A DNA stretch of 64,000 bases, from positions 3,488 to 67,487 of the forward strand of contig DAOOPM010000021.1 in NCBI GenBank assembly GCA_035388225.1, given 5' to 3'. Positions 8,315-17,409 of the stretch are shown in pieces. A program made the translations under genes and the position numbers. The notes under the pieces are model-generated. The model made no database searches. It was not told the DNA's origin and saw only the letters and a program-made list of their open reading frames with translations. The first letter of the stretch is position 1. Each line of letters begins with the position of its first letter. This stretch comes from SB25 sp029560875 (lineage in GTDB: Bacteria; Bacteroidota; Bacteroidia; Bacteroidales; Tenuifilaceae).

Positions 8315-9066
8315 TTTTTCTCCTCAACAAAACCCATATGGCCCGAGTTGTTCAGAATAACAGTTCGGGCTTTTTTGTGCCGTTCAATCAACGAGTTGGC
8401 AACCTCAAGCGATATTAAATTATCGTACTTTCCAAAGATGAAGAAAACCGGGATGGTTACATTCTCTATAACGTGGTTTCTATCGGGGCGTTGCGCCATA
8501 CCCTGTAAAGCGCCAATTATTCCTTTGTCGGTTGTGTTTAATCCTATTTTGATGAATTTATCAACCAAATCGTCCATTTTCTCTAAGTTATGGTTGGCAA
8601 ATAGGCGCGGAATGCTAAGGTAAACAAGGTCGCGCTTTCCGCCATTCTTAACGGTTTCAATATCGTTCATCCTGCTCTGGCGCTTTTCCGACGAATCGGC
8701 ATTAGCCGATGAGTGAAGCAGGCAAAAACCGTTAAGCCAGTTGGGGTATCGCTCAGCAAATGCAAGTGTGGTGTAGCCACCCATTGAGTGCCCAACCATA
8801 AAGGCTTTTTTAATGCTCAAGTTGGTCATTACAGCGCTAATGCTATCGGCCATAAGGTCCATACTGATGGTTTGCAGCTTACAAACCGACTTGCCGTGAC
8901 CGGGCAAATCGACCCGCAAAACGGTGTAGTTCTGCTCTAAATCGGGAACAATATCCTCCCAAATCTCAAGATTTTCCAAATATCCGTGGACAAGAATAAC
9001 CGCAGGGCCTTGTCCGCTTAACCTGTAGCGAATGGTGCAAATTGGTAACTCAATGTAGCCTTCCAT
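8266..9066 (-). CDS. Alpha/beta hydrolase
   Basis: The 266-residue protein has the complete alpha/beta hydrolase triad: nucleophile S94 in GHSMGG, acid D215 in IFGKYDN, and H243 in NSGHMGF. HGYLEN near residue 27 provides the oxyanion loop and DLPGHGKS is the usual strand-4 signature. There is no signal peptide, so it is cytoplasmic. The substrate cannot be told from sequence; esters or lactones are likely. The 3' end is convergent with the S41 peptidase gene and the two coding regions overlap by 49 bases. Confidence 0.9.
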   Translation of the reverse strand: MEGYIELPICTIRYRLSGQGPAVILVHGYLENLEIWEDIVPDLEQNYTVLRVDLPGHGKSVCKLQTISMDLMADSISAVMTNLSIKKAFMVGHSMGGYTTLAFAERYPNWLNGFCLLHSSANADSSEKRQSRMNDIETVKNGGKRDLVYLSIPRLFANHNLEKMDDLVDKFIKIGLNTTDKGIIGALQGMAQRPDRNHVIENVTIPVFFIFGKYDNLISLEVANSLIERHKKARTVILNNSGHMGFVEEKNQTTAAITSFLTQVFS

Positions 9067-9114
9067 AATCCAGAAAAATGATTTTAAACAAAGTCTAAAT
9101 TAACTTTTCCTAAC

Positions 9115-9251
9115 GAAGTTGTATCAAAAGTAAAGAAAGAAAATAAAGGGCTCAAAATACTTCTTAAAGGTAACGAAGTATTGATTTTCATCCAGAATAC
9201 AGAATATTCTTGGTTAAATTTTATGACGAAAATTACTTTTGATACAACTTC
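9115..9251. repeat. Spacer bounded by a perfect 19-bp inverted repeat
   Basis: GAAGTTGTATCAAAAGTAA at 9115-9133 is matched exactly, inverted, by TTACTTTTGATACAACTTC at 9233-9251. The 137-bp unit lies between the hydrolase and MuiA-family genes. It could be a small non-autonomous element with terminal inverted repeats or a pair of operator sites. I see no clear target-site duplication and no second copy in this window. Confidence 0.55.
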
Positions 9252-9282
9252 ATTTATATTTTTAGTATAACCAACACCTATT

Positions 9283-11175
9283 CTACTCAATAACTAACTT
9301 CCTCCCTTTTGGGTATTTTACTGAGTACTTAAGTGAAAACTCCTTTTTAGTGCTTGGCTCTAAGTTAAACTCCCATTTAACTTCTCCGGTTTCCTTGTCG
9401 TGTTTTCCCGTGGATAAATCTTGAATTTGCACTTCAATTTCCTCCAATGTAGAAACTGGTGTTTGGTCAAGAATAATCATGCTGATAGGTTGATTTTTGT
9501 TGTTTTTTACGGTTGTTAACCACGAGCGGGTTTCCTCTTTCTTGTTGCCTATAAATTGTTTTGTGGTAAAATCTTTCACTTTTTCGCGATTCACTGAAAC
9601 GTTCTTGTCTTTCCCTAGCGATATAGAAAGAGTGTCGTTTGCAGCGCTAAGGTTCAAAAGGGTTTTCCCCACATAGCTATCCTCAAAGAAAATGTTGGCT
9701 TCGCCCTCAAGTAGGCTGTATTTTTCCCAATCAACAATATTTGCAATAAGGAATGCATCTTTTTGGATTTTTGGAACGCAGTAGTACTGGTAACTTGCTG
9801 GTAGTTCGTAGGCAGCCATGTCAACGGCGTAACTTTTATTATCGGATAGAACCGTGTAGGGGGTCTTAATCTCAAAATCAACGGTGGTCTGCTTTACCAC
9901 CATTTCGGAGGGAATAGCCAAACTGCTTGCACCTCGGATTTTTATTGATTCTGCTTTTTTTGTTTGAGCACCAACTCTTCCAGAAAAGGCACGGTCTTCC
10001 CTTTCAGCATTTACACCGTAGGCTGTAACAACAACCTCTTTTAAGGCTAAAGATTCTGGTTCAAGGGTGATGTTCATATAGTCTCCATAGAAAGGCATCT
10101 CTAACGCTTTATATCCAATAAAAGAGAAAACCAAGGTACCTCCATTACTTGGCATTGTAAGTGTAAAGTTTCCATTTACATCGGTTGCTGCTCCAATTGT
10201 AGTTCCTTTAACCATAACCGCAACCCCTGGGAGTGGCAGCCCATCATCGGCAGAAATTACAGTTCCTTTTGCAATGTTGCTACCCTGCTTTATGTTATAA
10301 ACTGGTGGAATTGAGTTATAGTTCAGGAAGTAAGTTTTTAATTCGGGTGCAACGCCAGAAGAATTGGGGTTGCTCGACGAGAAACGTAGTTTCACATTCT
10401 TCCAATCCTCTTTGGTTTCCTGACGTACATTGGCTTTGTAGATAATTTGTATAGGCTCACTGATGTTTTTTGCCCTTATATCGTAGGTTGGAAACCAGCC
10501 AGCATTATTTACTAGGTACGAAACCTCAAACTCAAAGGTTCCAGCACGTTTAGTATCAACTTTTACCAAAACTTCTCCATTAGGATATTCTTTTTTTGAG
10601 GTGATGGTTTTAATCTGATTCTCGATATCGGAGCGCTGTTTGCTAAGTTCCTGGATGTTCTTGTTATGTTCAATCTCCTTAAGTTTTAGTGCCGATAGCT
10701 GAGTACTATAGAAAGTCATTGTTTCCTTAAGATTTATGATGCTTGTTTCCTGATTCTTTCCACCAATATCCCTGTTTTGCTGCAGAAAAACCAACTGTTC
10801 GCCAACTATAGAAAGGTAGGTGTTTTCGAGGTTAATTTTCTCGTCGATGCTTTTTAGTTTTGCCTCAAGGTCAACCAATTCTTTTGGTTTATCCAATTTG
10901 TTGATGAAATTTTGCTGATGGTTTACCGATAAAACTGTAAGTTCACCGTTGGCCTTAACCTGCACGCTTTTAGCATCGATAAACGGCGATAGGTTTACAA
11001 ATTTTACAACGGTTTTACCCTGCGGTAGTTCAACTGTTTTTTTTCTTGTAACCTGAGCTCCTTCAATAAAAACCGTCACTTCGTTAACTTCTGTTTTTAC
11101 CTCTTTTTCTGCAAAGTCCTGAGCAAATGCGTAAAAGGGTAATGAGCATAGTAATGCTATTGCTAGTTTTCTCAT
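9283..11175 (-). CDS. MuiA-family (DUF4140/DUF4139) protein with inserted carboxypeptidase-regulatory and SusC-like segment
   Basis: This 630-residue exported protein starts with a signal peptide (about 1-18). It has the DUF4140 N-terminal domain (about 28-125), a coiled coil (about 95-195) and a DUF4139 domain (about 205-630). The DUF4139 domain is split at about 300-425 by a carboxypeptidase-regulatory-like beta-sandwich (GTVISADDGLPLPGVAVMVKG, DVNGNFTL, FIGY). After this comes LKEVVVTAYG and IRGASSL, which are signatures of the start of SusC-type TonB-dependent receptors. The family is linked to mucoidy inhibitor A; the function is not established. A small membrane protein gene lies just upstream on the same strand. 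Confidence 0.85.
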   Translation of the reverse strand: MRKLAIALLCSLPFYAFAQDFAEKEVKTEVNEVTVFIEGAQVTRKKTVELPQGKTVVKFVNLSPFIDAKSVQVKANGELTVLSVNHQQNFINKLDKPKELVDLEAKLKSIDEKINLENTYLSIVGEQLVFLQQNRDIGGKNQETSIINLKETMTFYSTQLSALKLKEIEHNKNIQELSKQRSDIENQIKTITSKKEYPNGEVLVKVDTKRAGTFEFEVSYLVNNAGWFPTYDIRAKNISEPIQIIYKANVRQETKEDWKNVKLRFSSSNPNSSGVAPELKTYFLNYNSIPPVYNIKQGSNIAKGTVISADDGLPLPGVAVMVKGTTIGAATDVNGNFTLTMPSNGGTLVFSFIGYKALEMPFYGDYMNITLEPESLALKEVVVTAYGVNAEREDRAFSGRVGAQTKKAESIKIRGASSLAIPSEMVVKQTTVDFEIKTPYTVLSDNKSYAVDMAAYELPASYQYYCVPKIQKDAFLIANIVDWEKYSLLEGEANIFFEDSYVGKTLLNLSAANDTLSISLGKDKNVSVNREKVKDFTTKQFIGNKKEETRSWLTTVKNNKNQPISMIILDQTPVSTLEEIEVQIQDLSTGKHDKETGEVKWEFNLEPSTKKEFSLKYSVKYPKGRKLVIE

Positions 11176-11202
11176 AAAGATGAAGTATTTGTAATTTAAT
11201 AT

Positions 11203-11388
11203 CTATAATCCCAATCCTTTAAGCGCACCATAAACTAGGAATGCTGGCCATACAATTGCTTTTAGGAATCCTAGGACTCCGAGCCAGAACGATGTGGCGG
11301 TTGAAATAAAATAAATAGCAGCCCCTATAAATCCAAGACCATAGATTGCACCTGCTGGGCCATCGGCACGATAATTTCTATTTTTCAT
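11203..11388 (-). CDS. Small membrane protein, unknown function
   Basis: The 61-residue product starts MKNRNYRADGPAG and has two hydrophobic stretches (about 15-32 and 34-58) with many glycines. It lies 27 bases upstream of the MuiA-family gene on the same strand, so the two probably form an operon. The composition, the good start codon and the position support a real gene. I do not recognise a function; a small inner-membrane protein is the most that can be said. Confidence 0.65.
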   Translation of the reverse strand: MKNRNYRADGPAGAIYGLGFIGAAIYFISTATSFWLGVLGFLKAIVWPAFLVYGALKGLGL

Positions 11389-11592
11389 AATTATTATTTT
11401 AAAATTTAATTCATTAGGTTATCAAATGTAGTTCCATTTATTGTTATTTGGAAAATAATTATTGACAGATTTAATTGTGATTTGGCATTTTTCAATAAAA
11501 TCTAGATATATATCAATTTAATGGAAGTTAACATTAAAAAATACAACCCAAGTGTATTTGAATTCGTTTAATTTAAAGTTAAACTTTATAAA

Positions 11593-13689
11593 ATGAGGAT
11601 TGGAAAACACAGAACACAGAGTTTAATAACCTATGTGTTAGTTGCTGTTCTGCTAAGTTTTATTGCAGTGGCAGTTTACATCTTTCTTCTTAATAGTAAA
11701 AGAAGAGACTCTTACTTGTTGTCGAATATTCAGCAGGTTGAAAATAGCGTAAAAGTTGCGATTTCATTTGAAACAAGCCGCTTAAAGCAAATAGCCTTTG
11801 ATTATACTTTTTGGGATGAAACTGTTGATTATGTGCACAAGCGCAACGCCTCATGGGCAAAAGATAACCTCGACCCAATTATTACAACATATAGTATCGA
11901 TTTTCTTGTAATAATCGACACTAGTTTTAATAAAGTTTACTCCATAACTCGAGATGAGTATAAGGCCTTGCAAAACATCTTTCTAAAGGATAGCACCTTG
12001 GAACTGTTGAGGCAGAACAGATTTTTAGATTTTTTCTATACATCAGAATTTGGAGTGGTAGAAGTACACGGTGCAACAATTCATTATACTAACGATAGAG
12101 AGCGGATAACCACTCCACAGGGTTTTTTTATTATTGGTAAGGTGCTCGATAAATCCTATGTAAACAACATATCGCTTGTTACTGGAACAAATATTCGTAT
12201 GGATGCCATTCCTGTTGAAAGTCGCTTGTTGAAATCAAAACAGGGGATTGCATTTAGTATTCCACTACTTGGTCAAGACGGAAAGGAGTTGGTGTACTAC
12301 AATGTTGAGAAAGTGTATGATTTTTTTAGACAATACAGCAACTTTTCATTACAACTGATTAGCGTACTGATTTTGTCGTCATTATTTGTAGTTATTACAC
12401 TGATTTTAGTCTTTTCTTTTTTTGTGAACAGACCCCTTAAAATTGTTGAACAAATTCTCAATACCAATGATGTTTCAAAAATCGATAAATTACAAAATTA
12501 TGGAAGTGAGTTTGCTGAAATAGGTAGTTTGATTAATCACACCATTGAGCAAAAAAACACTCTTGAGGTTCTTAAAAATAAAGCGGAGGAGTCCGATAGG
12601 TTGAAATCGGCCTTTCTGGCCAATATGTCACATGAAATCCGTACTCCACTAAATGCAATTTCAGGGTTTGCTGAGTTACTGTGCCAAAATTCGCCAAACG
12701 ATGAGGAGTCAAAAAATTACAAGAAGATTATGATGAATTCCTCTGGGGATTTACTACACCTTATTAACGATATTTTAGATTACTCAAAAATTGAGGCTGG
12801 TCAGTTGGTTTTAAAAAACGAACAGTTTTCTTTAAACGACTTGTTTGATGAACTATTCGCTATCTACTCAAAGAAGAATATCAACAAATCAATCACAATA
12901 GTTTATTCTCAATTAAACGAAAGAATTAATATTGATTCAGATAGACAAAGAATTAGGCAGGTTATGGTTAACTTGTTAGACAATGCTTTAAAGTTTACTG
13001 AAAAAGGTTTTGTTGAATTTGGATTTAAAACTACTGGTTCGAGACTTGAAATGTGGGTAAAAGATTCAGGTATAGGTGTCCCCGAGAATTCTCGTGACTT
13101 AATATTTGAACGTTTTCAGCAGGCAAATAAAAATCCAACAAAGATTTATGGAGGAGCAGGGCTTGGATTATCCATTTGTAAGGGTTTGGTCTCATTGCTA
13201 GGAGGAACAATAAATTATAGCGCCAATGCTAGCGAAGGGTCGCTGTTTACCATTGATATTCCTTGTGTTTCATTTAAGACGGATAACAAAATTAAGGTGG
13301 ATGAAGTTCCTGTAGCCTTACCTAATTGGAAAGGAAGAAAATTGATGGTTGTTGAGGATGATGAACTTTCTTTAAAATTAATTATTCAGTATCTAAAGAA
13401 AACAGGAATTGAAATTACTTCCTTTGATGAGGCAAATGCTGCAGTTGATTTTGCTAAAAATTCTGATATCGATTTAGTTTTGATGGATATTAGGATTTTA
13501 GGGAGTATTGATGGTTTTGAAGCAACTAGAATTATTAAGACAATTAAACCTAATTTGCCAGTTATTGCCCAAACTGCTTTTGCGTTGGATAAAGACAGGG
13601 ATAAAGCCATTGAAAATGGATGCGACGATTATATTGCAAAGCCATATAGTTCAGATGCATTAATGCAAGTTATCGCAAAGTTTGTTTAA
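11593..13689 (+). CDS. CHASE4 hybrid sensor histidine kinase/response regulator
   Basis: The 698-residue protein has membrane segments at about 12-33 and 253-278 that enclose a CHASE4-type periplasmic domain (FDYTFWDETVDYV near 69-81). A phosphoacceptor domain with H347 (MSHEIRTPLNAI), an ATPase domain (NLLDNALKF, DSGIGVP, GAGLGLSICKG) and a C-terminal receiver domain with acceptor D632 (LVLMDI) follow. There is no HPt or DNA-binding output, so the signal must pass to a separate phosphotransfer protein or regulator not seen nearby. The receiver closely resembles that of the hybrid kinase at 42608-44887. Confidence 0.92.
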   Translation: MRIGKHRTQSLITYVLVAVLLSFIAVAVYIFLLNSKRRDSYLLSNIQQVENSVKVAISFETSRLKQIAFDYTFWDETVDYVHKRNASWAKDNLDPIITTYSIDFLVIIDTSFNKVYSITRDEYKALQNIFLKDSTLELLRQNRFLDFFYTSEFGVVEVHGATIHYTNDRERITTPQGFFIIGKVLDKSYVNNISLVTGTNIRMDAIPVESRLLKSKQGIAFSIPLLGQDGKELVYYNVEKVYDFFRQYSNFSLQLISVLILSSLFVVITLILVFSFFVNRPLKIVEQILNTNDVSKIDKLQNYGSEFAEIGSLINHTIEQKNTLEVLKNKAEESDRLKSAFLANMSHEIRTPLNAISGFAELLCQNSPNDEESKNYKKIMMNSSGDLLHLINDILDYSKIEAGQLVLKNEQFSLNDLFDELFAIYSKKNINKSITIVYSQLNERINIDSDRQRIRQVMVNLLDNALKFTEKGFVEFGFKTTGSRLEMWVKDSGIGVPENSRDLIFERFQQANKNPTKIYGGAGLGLSICKGLVSLLGGTINYSANASEGSLFTIDIPCVSFKTDNKIKVDEVPVALPNWKGRKLMVVEDDELSLKLIIQYLKKTGIEITSFDEANAAVDFAKNSDIDLVLMDIRILGSIDGFEATRIIKTIKPNLPVIAQTAFALDKDRDKAIENGCDDYIAKPYSSDALMQVIAKFV

Positions 13690-13690
13690 T

Positions 13691-13720
13691 AAGAAAAGTG
13701 AGCCTTGGCTCACTTTTCTT
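13691..13720. terminator. Bidirectional rho-independent terminator
   Basis: A perfect 14-bp stem, AAGAAAAGTGAGCC paired with GGCTCACTTTTCTT around a TT loop, fills the gap between the convergent hybrid kinase and mscL stops. The A-rich left and T-rich right arms let it work in both directions. Confidence 0.9.
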
Positions 13721-13722
13721 AC

Positions 13723-14124
13723 CTATTTACTCTTTAAAATATCACGAATTTCCGAAAGCAATACTTCCTCTTTACTTGGAGCAGGAGGGGAGGATGGAGC
13801 TGCTTCCTGTTTTTGTTTTGCTGTATTGATTGCTTTAATAACCATGAATACAGCAAAGGCTACAATCATAAAGTCGAAAATAACCTGCAGGAAGTTACCG
13901 TAATTTAAGGTAACAGCAGGATTGGTTTCCGTTGCTGCTTTCATCACAAATTTTAGGTCGGTAAAGTTTACTCCGCCAATTAAAAGCCCCAGAGGGGGCA
14001 TAATTATATCGTTCACCATCGATGAAACAATTTTCCCAAAAGCAGCACCGATAATAATACCGACGGCCATATCAACTACGTTGCCTTTCATGGCGAAGGA
14101 TTTGAACTCTTGAATGATTTTCAT
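13723..14124 (-). CDS. mscL: Large-conductance mechanosensitive channel MscL
   Basis: The 133-residue protein starts MKIIQEFKSFAMKGNVVDMAVG, the usual amphipathic N-terminus and TM1 of MscL, with TM2 at about 72-95 (LQVIFDFMIVAFAVFMVI) and a proline-rich linker before the C-terminal helix. It forms a homopentameric pore that opens under membrane tension and releases solutes on osmotic downshift. I chose the ATG at 14124 because twelve additional upstream codons do not fit the family. It lies 16 bases after the stop of the DUF3078 gene on the same strand. Confidence 0.95.
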   Translation of the reverse strand: MKIIQEFKSFAMKGNVVDMAVGIIIGAAFGKIVSSMVNDIIMPPLGLLIGGVNFTDLKFVMKAATETNPAVTLNYGNFLQVIFDFMIVAFAVFMVIKAINTAKQKQEAAPSSPPAPSKEEVLLSEIRDILKSK

Positions 14125-14140
14125 GGTTGTCAGATTTATG

Positions 14141-15094
14141 TTAGAATTTGAATGAAACACCTATGCCGAGAAGTTCTTTGAATTGAATTCTGGGTTTTAT
14201 TTCGTTTTCAGCAACTACTCCGTCGTTGTTTGAGTCTTTGCCAATTTTAATTTTATCGTCATAAATTAAATGGGTGTTAATGTTAATGTTGATGTATTTG
14301 TTGACCTTCAGTGCAATTAAGGTTTCCCAGTTTACAACAATGTTTTGTGGATTTTCCCCATAGTTGGAGAATAGGTCGAGTTTTGAGGTGAATGAGACGT
14401 TTTTCATAAATTCACCTTTAAAGTTGTTTTTTGTATAGATTATTCTTACATAACCCCCGAATTCACTTTTTACTGTTTTGCCTTTATCTACTCCAAAAGC
14501 TCCGGCGTTTGAAAGCATAGTGTCGTTAACAAAGATAAATTTTGAAGTTGCAGGAGCCGCAAATACGCTGAGGTGTGAGTTGGGCTTGTAGTCCATACCA
14601 ATTGCCCCAATTAGGTAGGCTGGAGCTAATAGATTTGAAATTTTAACTCGAGTACTATCGTTGGGATAATTATAGCCTGTTGTCATTTGTGTTTTAAAGT
14701 TTAAAAGAACAGCATAGTAGAAGTTTTTCTTTGCCTCTCTACCATATTTCGAAAGAATGTCAATTTTATCGTCAGTCTTTTTCGTATACTTTACCCCTTC
14801 TTGGTTTAGAATACCATAACCAAGGTCTAATGAGTTATCCCAAGCATTTTTTCCTTTTTTATAGTTAAAGAATGTGCTGAAAACACCATTTACAGCATAC
14901 GAACTTTGACCTCCTGCGGCCCAGTTGGTTAATGATGTTTGCGCAATGTTGATTCCTACTATTCCACCTTTCTTCCAGCCCTCAAGCGTATCCTTGGTTT
15001 GGGTTTTAAGCTCTGCCTCCGCTTCAGTGACTTGCCCGTAAGTCGCTAGATTTAAGCATAATAGAATGAAGGTAAATGCTATTGTGTTTTTCAT
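14141..15094 (-). CDS. DUF3078 family exported protein, probable outer membrane beta-barrel
   Basis: The 317-residue protein has a signal peptide (about 1-20, ending TYGQ) and then the DUF3078 pattern WKKGGIVGINIAQTSLTNWA with GGQSS. Alternating hydrophobic/aromatic strands and a C-terminal FKF suggest an outer membrane beta-barrel. The family is common in Bacteroidota and has no known function. It is followed closely by mscL, which suggests shared transcription. Confidence 0.85.
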   Translation of the reverse strand: MKNTIAFTFILLCLNLATYGQVTEAEAELKTQTKDTLEGWKKGGIVGINIAQTSLTNWAAGGQSSYAVNGVFSTFFNYKKGKNAWDNSLDLGYGILNQEGVKYTKKTDDKIDILSKYGREAKKNFYYAVLLNFKTQMTTGYNYPNDSTRVKISNLLAPAYLIGAIGMDYKPNSHLSVFAAPATSKFIFVNDTMLSNAGAFGVDKGKTVKSEFGGYVRIIYTKNNFKGEFMKNVSFTSKLDLFSNYGENPQNIVVNWETLIALKVNKYINININTHLIYDDKIKIGKDSNNDGVVAENEIKPRIQFKELLGIGVSFKF

Positions 15095-15206
15095 TTTGTA
15101 AGTTGTTATGATTTCTAAGTAAAGTTAGAAAAAAGATGCAATAGACGTTAACTTTTTTCTATTAAACTTTTAGATATTCATATATTCTAAAGTATAAACG
15201 AATAAT

Positions 15207-16064
15207 ATGATTGAAATTAAATCTTTAGCAAATATACATTTCGATGTTTTGTTCGAATCGTTTGCAAAGGCTTTTGCCGATTACGAGATTCAGCCCGACA
15301 TGGCGGAATTACAAAAAATGTTACATCGTAGGGGATTTGTTCCCGGTCTTTCCTTTGGGGCTTTCGATAATGGAAACTTAGTGAGTTTTACCTTCAACGG
15401 TATAGGTAATTTTAATGGAATTAAAACTGCCTACGATACAGGCACTGGAACTCTTAAAGATTACCGTGCTCAAGGATTAGCCTCAAAGGTTTTCAATGAG
15501 TCTATTCCTTTTCTGGTTGATGCAGGTGTTGAACAATACTTGCTGGAGGTTTTGCAGCATAACACCAGCGCAGTGTCAGTATATCGGAAGCAAGGTTTTG
15601 AGGTTACTCGGGAGTTTAACTATTTTGTTCAGCAGATGCAGGATATAACACCGAATTCAAAGTCAATTCATAAAGATTACTCAATTTGTGAAGTTAAACT
15701 TTCAGATTTAACAGATATTTCGAATTGGTGGGATTTTAACCCTTCGTGGCAGAATAGCTTTGAGGCAATAAATAGGAAACCAGAGGACTTTCTTATTGTT
15801 GGGGTTAAAAAAGGTAGCGCTTTAGTCGGATATGGGATTTTGGAGCCTTCATCTGGTGATATCACTCAAATTGCAGTAGATAAGAATCATCGGAGAAAAG
15901 GAGTTGCATCGGCAATTCTTAAGGAATTACTCAAAAGGAATAGTTGCACTAGTGTTAAACTTATTAATGCCGATATCTCTTGTGTTGCAATTACTAAACT
16001 TTTAGAAGAGAATGGAATCCTGCTTAAGGGAAAGCAGTTTGAAATGATAAGAAAGTTGAGGTAA
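15207..16064 (+). CDS. Tandem GNAT acetyltransferase
   Basis: The 285-residue protein appears to hold two GNAT folds. The first (about 1-145) has a degenerate acetyl-CoA loop around TGTGTLKDYRAQGLASKVF and the C-terminal AVSVYRKQGFE strand. The second (about 150-285) has the more typical loop QIAVDKNHRRKGVASAIL. It would transfer an acetyl group from acetyl-CoA to an amine; the substrate is not predictable. The gene stands alone, with an AT-rich spacer on both sides. Confidence 0.83.
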   Translation: MIEIKSLANIHFDVLFESFAKAFADYEIQPDMAELQKMLHRRGFVPGLSFGAFDNGNLVSFTFNGIGNFNGIKTAYDTGTGTLKDYRAQGLASKVFNESIPFLVDAGVEQYLLEVLQHNTSAVSVYRKQGFEVTREFNYFVQQMQDITPNSKSIHKDYSICEVKLSDLTDISNWWDFNPSWQNSFEAINRKPEDFLIVGVKKGSALVGYGILEPSSGDITQIAVDKNHRRKGVASAILKELLKRNSCTSVKLINADISCVAITKLLEENGILLKGKQFEMIRKLR

Positions 16065-16180
16065 GTTAGTAGTACTATAAGCCCTCCTAAAGTATTTTGC
16101 CTTATGAGAATTCTTTGATAGGTTTTGTTATGATTTTAAAAATTCTTAACTTCATTCGAACTTTTTAAAAACCGAACCGT

Positions 16181-17398
16181 ATGAGCCCAATTGTAAAATA
16201 CATACTCCTAGTGGTATTCGCTTTAATACCTTTTGGTTTTGCTGTAGTGTGGGTGCTTTACCGCAAAACAATTATTTATACCACTGCGCTTACCGTTTTT
16301 ATTGCCTCAATGGGTGTTAGCATTGTGGCTTTTTGCGTGGGCTATTTGGGCTTTGCGGCAACGCTTTACTGGGCAATTCCGGTATGCTTGGCATGGTTGG
16401 TAGGAGCAAATTTTTTCACAAAAATCACTGTCCGTAATCCTATAAGGCAGATGAATGAGACTATTAAAGAAATTGCAACAGGTAATTTAAATGTTGAAGT
16501 TCCTCTGGAGTTGTTATCAAAAAAGGATGAGGTAGGACAAATTGCCCACTCCATACAAACTCTTGTTAATGAGATGCAAAAAGCTGTAATGTCCATTAAT
16601 CATTGTTCGGCTGAACTTGCTGTAATTAGCAATAATTTGGTTGAGAAATCCGAGATGCTATCGCAAACGTCCAATAGCCAAGCTGCTTCCACAGAGGAGT
16701 TATCGTCGAATATGGAGGAAATTGCCTCGAATATTGCGCAAAGCACTGCAAACTCAAAACAAACGGAGGGTATTGCCTATGCTACCGCCAATAACATTTC
16801 GCTTACCAATAAGAGTATGCAGGAAGGGTTGGCCGCTATTCGTAGCATCTCCGAGAAGATTAACATTATTAACGATATTGCTTTTCAAACTAATATACTT
16901 GCATTGAATGCTGCTGTTGAGGCTGCACGGGCGGGAGAGGCTGGTCGAGGGTTTAGCGTTGTGGCATCGGAAGTGCGTAAGTTGGCTGAGCGTAGTAAAA
17001 TTGCTGCCGATGAAATTGTGAAAATTGCCCATCAGGGATTGGAACTTACCGTGAATGCTAGCCGAAATCTTGAGAATACTTTACCATCGGTTGAAAGCAC
17101 TGTTAGGTTGGTTCAGGAAATTAACGCTGCAAACATTGAGCAACGTGCAGGTAGCGAGCAGGTAAATATGGCCATTCAGGATTTGAATATGCAAACCCAA
17201 AAAACAGCATCGGCTGCTGAGGAGTTAACCTCACAGTCTGTTGCTTTAAGAGAAAATTCATCACAGTTAATAAAGAATGTCAGTTTCTTCCATTTCGATG
17301 GCGCCGATGTTCATACCTCAAAGGTTCTACACAAGGTTAAGTATCGAGATATTGCCACCAAGGAAGTTAAGGAACATAACGAGTTTGTTAAATACTAG
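16181..17398 (+). CDS. Methyl-accepting chemotaxis-type protein without a periplasmic sensor domain
   Basis: The 405-residue protein begins with three closely spaced membrane segments (about 6-27, 32-56 and 58-80), then a HAMP domain (about 82-135) and a coiled-coil signalling domain. The kinase-contact tip is well preserved as INDIAFQTNILALNAAVEAARAGEAGRGFSVVA near 225-260. There is no periplasmic ligand domain, so any sensing must occur in the membrane or the HAMP region. No cheA, cheW, cheB or cheR gene is in the window. It could act in chemotaxis or gliding, or feed a non-motility pathway. Confidence 0.9.
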   Translation: MSPIVKYILLVVFALIPFGFAVVWVLYRKTIIYTTALTVFIASMGVSIVAFCVGYLGFAATLYWAIPVCLAWLVGANFFTKITVRNPIRQMNETIKEIATGNLNVEVPLELLSKKDEVGQIAHSIQTLVNEMQKAVMSINHCSAELAVISNNLVEKSEMLSQTSNSQAASTEELSSNMEEIASNIAQSTANSKQTEGIAYATANNISLTNKSMQEGLAAIRSISEKINIINDIAFQTNILALNAAVEAARAGEAGRGFSVVASEVRKLAERSKIAADEIVKIAHQGLELTVNASRNLENTLPSVESTVRLVQEINAANIEQRAGSEQVNMAIQDLNMQTQKTASAAEELTSQSVALRENSSQLIKNVSFFHFDGADVHTSKVLHKVKYRDIATKEVKEHNEFVKY

Positions 17399-17409
17399 AA
17401 AATCCTAGT

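Noticed and set aside
9084..9290. A 68-codon frame on the minus strand between the MuiA-family and hydrolase genes
   Set aside because: It spans the 19-bp inverted repeat, overlaps the MuiA-family stop, has no family pattern and a low-complexity composition; it is better explained by the repeat unit.
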